A DNA stretch of 20,992 bases from contig JBNMKZ010000045.1 in assembly GCA_050874585.1 (NCBI GenBank), forward strand, positions 1-20,992, in the 5' to 3' direction. Positions 14,092 to 20,992 of this stretch are shown piece by piece. This DNA is from UBA1067 sp050874585. GTDB taxonomy: Bacteria > Verrucomicrobiota > Kiritimatiellia > RFP12 > UBA1067. Every line of letters starts with the position of its first letter. Position 1 is the stretch's first letter. The translations under genes and the position numbers were made by a program. The notes below the pieces were generated by a model. It made no database searches. It had not been told where the DNA came from and saw only the letters and a list, made by a program, of their open reading frames with translations.

Positions 14092-14588
14092 TGGGACGAG
14101 TGACCGACAGAATGCGCACAGGTTTTACCCTCGTCGAGATGATTGTTGTCATCGCGATGATTGCCATTATCATGGGGTCGATGACGGCCTCGGTTCAGAA
14201 GGCGCGTGAGCGTGCGCGGATTGCCCGTGCGACGCAGGAGGTGCGCGAGATGACGAATGCGATTCTTGCCTACGAGCAGTACGCCGTCGGGCATACGCTG
14301 GATCGAGTGATGAGCCCGAGCTGGACCTCGTGCAGCGAAGGCAATATGAAGATGATTCTCGGCGGCGAGACCGGGGCGAACGGCGAGAAGATCCCCGTCC
14401 TCTTCAATGCGACGGTGAAGAACGGCGAGTTGCGCGACCCGTGGGGTACGCCCTACCAGTACATGATTGACAAGACGGCCGAACTCACCGACAGCACATC
14501 GTCGTTCGAGACGGCCCTCGCCCTGCCGAATTACTACCGCCTGACGGATCGCGAGCGTTCGCGGACGATTGTGGGAGGTAGCAAATGA
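14091..14588 (+). CDS. Pseudopilin, GspG type
   Basis: A 165-residue protein: MGRVTDRMRTG|FTLVEMIVVIAMIAIIMGSM, Gly at -1, Glu at +5. AYEQYAVGH followed by ELRDPWGTPYQYMIDK is the signature of GspG/PulG-like pseudopilins (DPWGNPY in the family). Of the seven it is closest in length and layout to a normal major pseudopilin. The start overlaps the previous stop; a second in-frame ATG (residue 8) is possible. GGAGGT at 14574-14579 before its stop serves the next gene. Confidence 0.82.
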   Translation: MGRVTDRMRTGFTLVEMIVVIAMIAIIMGSMTASVQKARERARIARATQEVREMTNAILAYEQYAVGHTLDRVMSPSWTSCSEGNMKMILGGETGANGEKIPVLFNATVKNGELRDPWGTPYQYMIDKTAELTDSTSSFETALALPNYYRLTDRERSRTIVGGSK

Positions 14589-17500
14589 GTAAGATGATGA
14601 AAGAAAGAGCGGGCAGCGCCCTCCTGATTGTGCTCGGTATGCTCTCCTTCATGGTGGTGAGCGCGGTCGGCTTTTCCATTTACATGCGCACGAGCCGTGC
14701 GCCGTCCAGTCACCTCCGTCGCGAATCGACGGCACGCTACTTGCTGAAATCGGCCCTTGCGAACGCCATTTCGCGCATTGACGGCGAACTGAACGACAAC
14801 GGCTATGTTGAGGGTGTCTACAACGATGTCTACCCGGGCGTCGGCCCGGCGCAGAAGCTCATGGACTGGCAGAACGGCGACCTGTGGACGCACCGTGTCT
14901 TCACGCCGTTCGGCTTGACGAACAGCGCATCGACCGTTTCGACGCTGACGCTGGAGGGGCTCGCTTATCTTCCGCCGGCGATCATCAACGAGGTGCGCGT
15001 CTACTCGCGCCTGTCGCGTACGGCTGCCTGGAGAAACCTCTCTTACGACCTCGGGCGCTATGCCTTTACGGCGGTCGATGTGTCGGACTGCTTTGACATC
15101 AACCGTCTGCGGGCGACCGAGCGTCGCTCGTCCGCACCGGGTATGCGCGTCAACCTCTCTTCGCTGTTCGACTCCAATGGAAGTGCGCTGGATTCGGTTC
15201 TCCAGCAGGCGAACACCGTGCCGTTCGTCTCGCTCGCTGACTTCAACCTTGTCGGGGACGGTCCGTTTACGCCGTTTGCCCAGTACATCGGCTCCAACGG
15301 AGGCTCGTTCTACAATGCGGGCGATGAGGCGTACATCTCCAATGCGCTGTTCGTTGTCGACACCTGGTTCCCTGCGACGAATGCCGTTGGTACGGCTAAG
15401 GAGGTCGAGATGCACGACATTTCGGCCAAGAAGGAGAATCAGCCTTTTCGCTCGTACAGTGCCGCGTCGTTTCTTGACTTGGCGAAGAGCGGTTCGTCGA
15501 CCGAATTGGGGCGGGAGTTGCAGAAGAACCTCGGCATCGGCTTTGCCTGTCTTTACGACTATCTTGATGCGGACCAGATTCCGATTTCGCTGGCGATACC
15601 GACGGTTGAGACCGCGCCGATGGTCTGCGGTCTTGGGCTTATCAGCACCGGCCCGAGTTCGCTCATGCCGAAAGTCGAGGAGTCGCCCGGCTGGAAGACG
15701 TTCGAGTACACGAAGAATGATGCGCAGGGCAGACCGCACACCATCCAGCGGACAATTTCGCGCACCGCCTACAAGGGCATTGGCGCGAGCACCCTGATGT
15801 TGACGGGGGTTGCGGCGTTTCCGTTCAAGCGCGTGGACAGTGGTCGCAAGGGAACCTACCGCGTTGAAGCTGTCGCGGCGGTTTTTATGGCCGACAAGAA
15901 CATTTCGTGCCGATTGGACGCGTCCTCCCCGATTCGCCCAACGAAGAACGACTGGAGCGGTGGAACGCGGGACGGCATCCTCTTCTTCAAGGGATCGGCC
16001 AACCTCTCGTTTCCCGAGAATATCACGAAGACGACGGATGCGCTGACGCAGTTCTCGGTTCCGCTGCAGGCCCCGAGCGAGGTTGAGAGTTCGCTTTATT
16101 TCTCGGTTACCGACCAGGATGTCACCCAGCAGGACGACGACGGTGAACCGGCGCACATGACCTTTGATCCGTTCAAAACGGCCGATTCGACGCAGGAGGG
16201 CAACGCCTTCGTCGTCTACGGCACGACGGGACAGAAGGTCGAGACGGGGAACTTGTTCTCCGGCGGCTATCAGAAGGAGATTTTGGAGAAGGCGGCGCTT
16301 GAAACCGGCAGTGAGCAGAGCAAGATTACGTTCACGAGTGCTGCTGAGTACCGTCCAATGGTGGCGGTTTGGGTGCGTGTGCTGAATGGTAGCGATACGG
16401 TTGACCTTGCACCGGCGGTTTTTGCGGATGACGAGGACTGGCTCCAGGGCGTTTCGTACGGGTCGCTGAAGGACAACCCGACAATGGACGAGTTGGCGGG
16501 CGGCGGTTCGCCGATTTTGGACTTTGTGACGGACAAGGTGTTCAAGTACAATGAGGATGGTTTGAAGACCTTGGACGGCACGGCGGCGAATTTGGACGGC
16601 TGGTCGGAATTGTATGCGACCGACCCGCGCTTTAACTTTGCGCCGGAGGACTGGTTCGGCAAGAAGGAGAGCGGTGGTGATGTCACGCCGAGTTCGTGGC
16701 TCACGGCTCTTGGGGCTGATACCACGACAGGTTCGGGCGGTGCCTTCGGTTCGGGTGGGCGCGACAGTGACATCTTCATGTTCACGAGCGATCAGGAGTA
16801 CCTTCAGTCGATGGGTGAGCTCGCCTTCCTTCCCAACCTACAGGAACTGGACGGGACGGCCGAGTTGATTGGGCGCGGCAGTTATAACAACAAGGGGCGC
16901 TACACGGGCAACAACAAGTTCAACGAGCGCACGTGGAGTGGCATTGCGAACATTAACTACGCGTGGAAAACCTATACGCCCGTCGACCATGGCAACGGCT
17001 ACGACCCGATTTACGAGCTGATGGTGAACAACAAGCCCATCGTCGCCGGTAGCGGGGACTTCAGGGCGAACCCGTTCTCACCCGATTCACGCGTTCTCGC
17101 GGCGGTTGTGAAGGATACACCCTACGACTACTATGTGGCCAGCACGAATGACGAACTGACGATTCTGAAGTTGACGTCGAAGGTAAGCGAGGCGCGGAAG
17201 TATGCGTTCGGGCCGGAGAGCCGTGCGTCGACCGCCCGTTGGCAGGATGACGAGATTGAGGAGATCTCGGACCGTCTGATTACTGGATTCCGTGAACGCG
17301 CCCGTGAAGATTCGCGGGTGACCTGGATGGGCGTTTACGATAATCTTGTTTGGTTTGACGGGAAGAGCGGCGACAACCAGCTTTCCTTCCTTGGGAGCTC
17401 TGACCTGAATGAGCCTCTGCACGGTGTGGATCGCAAGTTCCTCTATTCGTTCTGGCGCGAGTGCTTCCAGGATCGTCAGCAGCTCTTCCTCGTATTCATC

Positions 17501-17740
17501 CGCGCCGAGCCTCTGACGGTCGGCGGTTCGTCGGGTGATGCGATTTCGAATTCGCAGCTTGGGGCACGTGGCGTGGCCCTTGTCTGGCGCGATCCGCTTC
17601 CGGCGTATCGTTCGGGTTCGTCGAGCGAAAGCGGCAAGAGCACGACTTCGCGGCAGATGTCCCGTAGCGTGTGGCAGGACGATCTGAAGACGGATGGTCC
17701 GCACCGTACACGTGTCCTCTTCTATCATCAGTTCGACTGA
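14585..17740 (+). CDS. Very large GspK/PilX-like pseudopilin
   Basis: A 1051-residue protein with the N-terminus MSKMMKERAG|SALLIVLGMLSFMVVSAVGFSIY. A class III signal is cut after G10, and the residue at +5 is not glutamate, exactly as in GspK. It is the last pseudopilin gene in the cluster, also as for GspK. Normal GspK is about 330 residues, so roughly 700 residues are extra. DVSDCFDINRL at about 164-174 may match the usual GspK D-x-x-G-x-I-N region. The C-terminus has LFLVFIRAEPL, GARGVALVWRDPLP and HRTRVLFYHQFD. Start: GGAGGT with 5-nt spacing and an ATGA overlap. It would cap the pseudopilus, and the added region may reach into the periplasm or outside; that is inference. Confidence 0.75.
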   Translation: MSKMMKERAGSALLIVLGMLSFMVVSAVGFSIYMRTSRAPSSHLRRESTARYLLKSALANAISRIDGELNDNGYVEGVYNDVYPGVGPAQKLMDWQNGDLWTHRVFTPFGLTNSASTVSTLTLEGLAYLPPAIINEVRVYSRLSRTAAWRNLSYDLGRYAFTAVDVSDCFDINRLRATERRSSAPGMRVNLSSLFDSNGSALDSVLQQANTVPFVSLADFNLVGDGPFTPFAQYIGSNGGSFYNAGDEAYISNALFVVDTWFPATNAVGTAKEVEMHDISAKKENQPFRSYSAASFLDLAKSGSSTELGRELQKNLGIGFACLYDYLDADQIPISLAIPTVETAPMVCGLGLISTGPSSLMPKVEESPGWKTFEYTKNDAQGRPHTIQRTISRTAYKGIGASTLMLTGVAAFPFKRVDSGRKGTYRVEAVAAVFMADKNISCRLDASSPIRPTKNDWSGGTRDGILFFKGSANLSFPENITKTTDALTQFSVPLQAPSEVESSLYFSVTDQDVTQQDDDGEPAHMTFDPFKTADSTQEGNAFVVYGTTGQKVETGNLFSGGYQKEILEKAALETGSEQSKITFTSAAEYRPMVAVWVRVLNGSDTVDLAPAVFADDEDWLQGVSYGSLKDNPTMDELAGGGSPILDFVTDKVFKYNEDGLKTLDGTAANLDGWSELYATDPRFNFAPEDWFGKKESGGDVTPSSWLTALGADTTTGSGGAFGSGGRDSDIFMFTSDQEYLQSMGELAFLPNLQELDGTAELIGRGSYNNKGRYTGNNKFNERTWSGIANINYAWKTYTPVDHGNGYDPIYELMVNNKPIVAGSGDFRANPFSPDSRVLAAVVKDTPYDYYVASTNDELTILKLTSKVSEARKYAFGPESRASTARWQDDEIEEISDRLITGFRERAREDSRVTWMGVYDNLVWFDGKSGDNQLSFLGSSDLNEPLHGVDRKFLYSFWRECFQDRQQLFLVFIRAEPLTVGGSSGDAISNSQLGARGVALVWRDPLPAYRSGSSSESGKSTTSRQMSRSVWQDDLKTDGPHRTRVLFYHQFD

Positions 17741-17752
17741 TGAGCCCAACGG

Positions 17753-18463
17753 ATGACGGACGCGCATTGCCATGTCGTGAGAGGTGGGGGGCGGCATCTC
17801 GTTTGCCGCGCTCCCGAGGAGGGGGCGGAGGGTGTCGTCCTTGGACGCGATGCGCTGTTCATCGGCATTCATCCGTGGCAGGCGATTGGCGTTTCTGATG
17901 CGGATTGCTTTCGGGCGGAGCATCTGAACCCCTTTCTTGACGAAATGCGCCAACGGCTGGCGGATGGGTCGGGTCCGCTGGGTGTTGGTGAAATCGGGCT
18001 TGACCGACTGAAGGGGCGGACGATTTCGCCGTTGATGCGCGAGGTCTTTGCCGCGCAACTGGACTTGGCGGCCGCGTTCGTGCGCCCGGTCGTGCTGCAC
18101 GGCGCGAAGTGCTGGGGTGAGGTCGTTCGGGCATGTCTTCCGTATGCGGGGCGAATCCCGGCCTTCCTCTTCCACGGCTTTTCGCGTTCGGGCGGGCTTC
18201 TGCCCGATATCGTGCGCTTGAACGGCTTCATCTCGGTTGGTCCGGCCGTTCTCAACGACCACGCCGTCAACTATCGGGAACTCGTGAAGGCGATTCCGCT
18301 GGATCGCCTCCTGGTCGAGACGGATGCGACGGAAGAGAATGCGCAAGAAGTGCCGCGCATTGAGGAGGTCGCCCTGAAGGTTGCGGAGGTGCGCGGCGTT
18401 CCATTCGAGGAGCTCGTCCCCATCCTGGATCGGACGGCGGAGGCCTTCGTCGAGCGGATGTAA
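17753..18463 (+). CDS. TatD-family metal-dependent hydrolase (DNase-like)
   Basis: A 236-residue TIM-barrel hydrolase. The metal-binding set is visible: H5 and H7 in DAHCH, E80 in GEIGLDR, H116 in VLHGAKCW, H141 in LFHGFS and D191 in VETDAT. Family members are 3'-5' nucleases or D-aminoacyl-tRNA deacylases. It is slightly shorter than TatD/YcfH (about 260), with small deletions between residues 10 and 35. ATG 17753 starts the DAHCH motif 12 nt after the stop of the GspK-like gene, so it may be cotranscribed with the pilus operon; no good Shine-Dalgarno sequence is seen. Confidence 0.88.
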   Translation: MTDAHCHVVRGGGRHLVCRAPEEGAEGVVLGRDALFIGIHPWQAIGVSDADCFRAEHLNPFLDEMRQRLADGSGPLGVGEIGLDRLKGRTISPLMREVFAAQLDLAAAFVRPVVLHGAKCWGEVVRACLPYAGRIPAFLFHGFSRSGGLLPDIVRLNGFISVGPAVLNDHAVNYRELVKAIPLDRLLVETDATEENAQEVPRIEEVALKVAEVRGVPFEELVPILDRTAEAFVERM

Positions 18464-18489
18464 ACGCGTCAACTGAAAGGAGAATCGTC

Positions 18490-19311
18490 ATGTTGTTTGA
18501 CTTGAATCGGGCGGAATGCGTCAAGTGTGGGGCGTGTGTGCGTGACTGTGCGTTTGGTGCGCTCAGGATGGGTGAGGACGGCTATCCCTTCATCAAGGAC
18601 GAGAAGCGGTGCATGAAGTGTCAGCACTGCTTTGCGATTTGCCCGAAGGGGGCGATTGTCTTTGATGGCTACCGTCCCGAGAACTCGCTCGCAACGAAAA
18701 ATCTGCCGCGTCCGTCGGCGGATGAGATTGAGAACTGGCTTCACATTCGTCGTTCGGTGCGTAAGTTCCGGGCGGACGATGTGGACGCGAAGACGCTGGA
18801 CCACATCCTGCGCGTGCTTGGCAATGTGCCGACGGGATGCAATGCGCGGTCACTCACGTTCACCTGCTATTCGACGCGGCAGTCGGTGGACGCGTTCCGT
18901 CAGGCGTTCATCCATGCCGTGGAGGAGCATCGGGATGGGTCGAAACTTCTGCCGCGCTGGTTGGCGGTTCCGGCAATCAAGCTACGCGAGGGCAAGTCGG
19001 ATATCTTCTTCCGTGGGGCGCCAGGGCTTCTGATTGTCACCTCGGATGAGACGAACAAGGCGGTCGTTTCGGCGCGGGAGGATGTGGCGGCGGCCTGCAC
19101 CTACTTTGAGATGCTGGCGGCAGCGCATGGTCTTGCCACCTGTTGGTGCGGTTTCCTCCAGCTGATTCAGAAGGAGATTCCCGAACTCCTTGAGAAGACG
19201 ACGGGCATTCGGCGGACAACGCCGTTTTGTGCGATGCTGTTCGGCTTGCCGGCCGTATCGTATCCGCGTGGTGTCCAGCGCGAGGACTACGCGAAGATTG
19301 TCTATCGCTGA
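18490..19311 (+). CDS. Nitroreductase-family protein with N-terminal 2x[4Fe-4S] ferredoxin domain
   Basis: A 273-residue fusion. Residues 5-55 are a bacterial ferredoxin with two cluster motifs, C10-C13-C16-C20 and C41-C44-C47-C51. Residues about 78-273 are an FMN nitroreductase fold beginning ENWLHIRRSVRKFRADDV, with the conserved RRSVRKF flavin-phosphate segment. Electrons probably pass from the clusters to FMN; the substrate is unknown (nitro compounds, quinones or flavin derivatives). This fused architecture is common in anaerobes, which supports an anaerobic host. The start is well supported by AAGGAG 18476-18481. It ends 94 nt before the convergent porin gene. Confidence 0.9.
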   Translation: MLFDLNRAECVKCGACVRDCAFGALRMGEDGYPFIKDEKRCMKCQHCFAICPKGAIVFDGYRPENSLATKNLPRPSADEIENWLHIRRSVRKFRADDVDAKTLDHILRVLGNVPTGCNARSLTFTCYSTRQSVDAFRQAFIHAVEEHRDGSKLLPRWLAVPAIKLREGKSDIFFRGAPGLLIVTSDETNKAVVSAREDVAAACTYFEMLAAAHGLATCWCGFLQLIQKEIPELLEKTTGIRRTTPFCAMLFGLPAVSYPRGVQREDYAKIVYR

Positions 19312-19320
19312 AAGCACGGG

Positions 19321-19340
19321 CCGACAAAAAGGGCGGTCGG
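19321..19340. terminator. Weak inverted repeat between convergent genes
   Basis: CCGAC at 19321-19325 and GTCGG at 19336-19340 with a 10-nt loop. It sits between the nitroreductase (plus) and the porin (minus), where transcription should stop, but the stem is only 5 bp. Confidence 0.25.
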
Positions 19341-19405
19341 AGGTTCGCTCGTTCTCCGCCGCCGCAGGTTGATAGGTCGTCGGAACTTCTTGTCCCGCCG
19401 CACAA

Positions 19406-20224
19406 TCAGAAGCTGAATGTCACATTGACACCACCCCAGCAGAGCTGGCCCTTGTCGTCGCTCATGTAGTCCGCCCGTCGCAGGGTGCGGCTCGGTATCC
19501 ATGTGTAGTTGACCTGTGCACCGAGCGCGATGTTTTCGCAGAGGGCGTAGGAGAGGGCAATTCCGACGGTCTGGTCGCTGAGTTCCACGCCTTCGCCATC
19601 CGTCCACGCGTCATTGCCGAAGCCAATTGAGGCGGACAGGGTCAGCGAAAGGTCGTCCGTCAGGGCGAACTCGTGGCTCAGTGCGAACGAGTAGTAGAAC
19701 ATATCCGAGTCGTTTCCGGCCGAATCGGAGTAGTTCCAGTAGGCGGACGCGCTCGGCGTGAGAATCGGGTTCTCGTAGGAGACGGTCGCGTAGAGTTCCT
19801 GATCGCTCGGGCCGTTGCCGTTCGGGTAGGTGTACCAGATGTGGCCGACCTCCAGTCCCACGCCGAAGAGGTCGACGGCGTAGGAGAGGGTGTAGTCGAT
19901 TTCCTGCAGGCCAGCCGAACGGCGGCTCGCGGTCGAGGTGCCTTGCTTGTGGGTCAGGTCGAAGGTCGACCACACATTGGCCGAAAGGGCCCCGTAGTCG
20001 CCCGCATCGTAGGAGAGGGTGACGGACGGCTGCCAGACCGGATTGTCGTTGCAGATTTGCCCACGCCAGATGTAGTCGCTCAGTACGTCAAGCGAGACGG
20101 AGACTGAGAGAGGCAGGGCATCGGTTTCGGACTCTTCGACGGGCGCGGCAGTTTCGCCGTGCAGGGTCGAGGAGAGGAGGGTGGCCGTTGCGCTCAGAAT
20201 CGCAAGGCCCATTCGTCTGTTCAT
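19406..20224 (-). CDS. TorF-family putative porin (outer-membrane beta-barrel)
   Basis: A 272-residue protein with an N-terminal signal peptide (MNRRMGLAILSATATLLSS, cut around 23) and a barrel of alternating strands. SLDVLSDYIWRGQICNDNPVWQPSVTL at 44-70 is the hallmark of the TorF/Gcw_chp family (SDYxxRG...xPxxQ), and the protein ends in FSF, the usual outer-membrane insertion signal. Substrate unknown. Start: AAAGGGA on the minus strand at 20232-20238, 7 nt before the ATG. No clear -10 was found upstream. It is a single gene, convergent with the nitroreductase. Confidence 0.82.
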   Translation of the reverse strand: MNRRMGLAILSATATLLSSTLHGETAAPVEESETDALPLSVSVSLDVLSDYIWRGQICNDNPVWQPSVTLSYDAGDYGALSANVWSTFDLTHKQGTSTASRRSAGLQEIDYTLSYAVDLFGVGLEVGHIWYTYPNGNGPSDQELYATVSYENPILTPSASAYWNYSDSAGNDSDMFYYSFALSHEFALTDDLSLTLSASIGFGNDAWTDGEGVELSDQTVGIALSYALCENIALGAQVNYTWIPSRTLRRADYMSDDKGQLCWGGVNVTFSF

Positions 20225-20238
20225 CGTGTTTTCCCTTT

Positions 20239-20502
20239 TGGTGGTTTTGTGTGTTGGTTGTTGTCCGCACGGGGCGGATGTCCATTGGAGAGCACGAGCC
20301 GTGCCAAGTGAGGGGCGGGTTGTTGGTTTTCAGGAACTTGGAAAAATCGTTGCCATCAAAAGTGCCGCGCTTTACAGGGTGTGGAAGAAATTGGTGTTTG
20401 GGTGGCCCTCAGGAATGGGAGAATAATGGAAACACGACCCTGGGGCATTACAGATTGTGGACAGGTGCGCGGTTCGATTTGCCGCGTTGCTGAGTGGTTT
20501 TC
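20239..20502. other. Intergenic region before the 22-bp array, no gene seen
   Basis: Upstream of the porin. It holds an imperfect TCCGC/GCGGA hairpin near 20263-20278, a degenerate CGCGG...CCGCG stem near 20469-20487, and short open frames without ribosome-binding sites. It is AT-richer than the genes. The porin promoter must lie here but I could not identify it. Confidence 0.4.
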
Positions 20503-20992
20503 TACTTGGAACTCTTTTGAGTCGCAGTTAGCTCTCGTGCGCGTTGCAAGTAGGACTTTTTCCGGTGTCAGGTAGGCCGCAGGCTTGTCCTGCGCAGCGC
20601 GGCACTTTGTGGTGCGCACGACAGATGGCTGTGGTGCGCACGAGAGAATCTTCTCTTGCGCAGAGGTATGAACTGCCGCGCATGCGTTCAGTCGGCGTGA
20701 TCGCGGCAGGTCATTTTGCCGCGGCCCACGGCCAGCGTCGGGCGTTCGGGACGGCCGCGGCGAGTCTCCACGGCGGGAGAATGTCGTCTTCCCGGAGAGA
20801 ATGCGCTTTTCTCCCAAAGAAGACGGGACTTTCTCCCAAGGAGGACGGGCAGTTCCTTGGGGGAAGAAGGGTGCTTGTCGGCGAGAGGAAGGGCAAGCAC
20901 TAAGGTGGTTTGGTGAAAGGACTAAGGTGGTTTGATCAAAGCACCTTAGTGGTTTGGAGAAAGCACCTTAGTCCTTGCCCGTTCTCTTTGGC
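20503..20992. repeat. 22-bp-periodic array of short, changing core words (continues past window end)
   Basis: Eight-bp cores start at 20503 + 22n with no phase change to the window end. Cores: TACTTGGA, CAGTTAGC, CAAGTAGG, CAGGTAGG, then TGCGCA four times (20591, 20613, 20635, 20657), CGCATGCG (20679), four to five unclear units, TTCCCGGA (20789), CTCCCAAA (20811), CTCCCAAG (20833), CCTTGGGG (20855), GTCGGCGA (20877), ACTAAGGT (20899, 20921) and ACCTTAGT (20943, 20965). Neighbours are identical, near-identical or reverse complements; distant groups are unrelated. The 14-nt stretches between cores also resemble each other locally (for example GGTTTGGTG, GGTTTGATC, GGTTTGGAG). Twenty-two bp is about two helical turns and is not a multiple of three, so coding is excluded. 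Function unknown. Confidence 0.7.
20702..20723. repeat. Hairpin shared with the structured extragenic elements
   Basis: CGCGGCA at 20702-20708, 8-nt loop, TGCCGCG at 20717-20723. The same stem with a different loop occurs at 7846-7867 and, one pair longer, in 1-290. The other blocks of the element are not present, so this is a fragment or an independent member. It falls inside the 22-bp array. Confidence 0.45.

Noticed and set aside
14534..16156. 540-codon open frame on the minus strand
   Set aside because: It lies wholly opposite the GspK-like and GspG genes, has no ribosome-binding site or recognisable domain, and is arginine-rich, as antisense frames of high-GC genes are.
17087..18472. 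461-codon minus-strand frame opposite the GspK-like end and TatD gene
   Set aside because: Antisense shadow; TatD metal ligands on the plus strand are intact.
20188..20903. Short plus-strand ORFs across the porin upstream region and the array
   Set aside because: They have no ribosome-binding sites or domains, and the 22-bp period is incompatible with conserved reading frames.
20503..20992. CRISPR or TIGR-type guide array
   Set aside because: No constant repeat flanking variable spacers of fixed length; cores and linkers both drift, and there are no cas- or tas-like genes in the window.

Overview
The window looks like a high-GC Gram-negative chromosome of the Verrucomicrobiota/Kiritimatiellota kind (an inference from gene content, not a lineage marker). 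The clues are a run of type II secretion pseudopilins with FGTxDDI ends, envelope proteins with signal peptides, a 15-residue surface-repeat protein, and dense translational coupling by ATGA/TGATG overlaps. No rRNA or tRNA genes and no recognisable transposase were seen.

Layout. (1) 1-451: a GC-rich structured extragenic element ending in a TATAAT box, then a 40-codon ORF. (2) 449-2806: a visibly AT-richer three-gene restriction-modification cassette: a DpnM/Dam-like methylase, a small PD-(D/E)XK endonuclease and a DpnA-like methylase. It is flanked on the right by about 640 bp holding only a broken reading frame. (3) 3447-6011: a good sigma70-type promoter drives a surface-repeat protein, ParB and an M28 peptidase/glutaminyl-cyclase-like protein, nearly back to back. 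(4) 6082-7788 (minus strand): a phytase-like esterase domain joined to a beta-barrel, probably leaderless, divergent from panD. A second copy of the structured element lies between them. (5) 8440-17740: a nine-gene operon of a GspF/PilC platform protein, seven pseudopilin-like proteins and a 1051-residue GspK-like protein. (6) 17753-19311: a TatD-family hydrolase and a ferredoxin-nitroreductase fusion. (7) 19406-20224 (minus strand): a TorF-like porin. (8) 20225-20992: no gene, but an unusual DNA array.

The most unusual signal is that array. From about 20503 to the window end, 8-bp core words recur at exactly 22-bp intervals in one unbroken register. Neighbouring cores are the same, similar, or reverse complements, while cores far apart are unrelated. 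It is not a CRISPR, ordinary tandem repeat or coding periodicity that I recognise, and it runs off the window edge.

How the genes work together: the cassette probably protects and cuts a GATC-type site. The 8440-17740 operon would build a type II secretion or pilus-like pseudopilus, but its ATPase, secretin and prepilin peptidase must lie elsewhere. The other genes are housekeeping (panD, parB, TatD, nitroreductase) or envelope functions.
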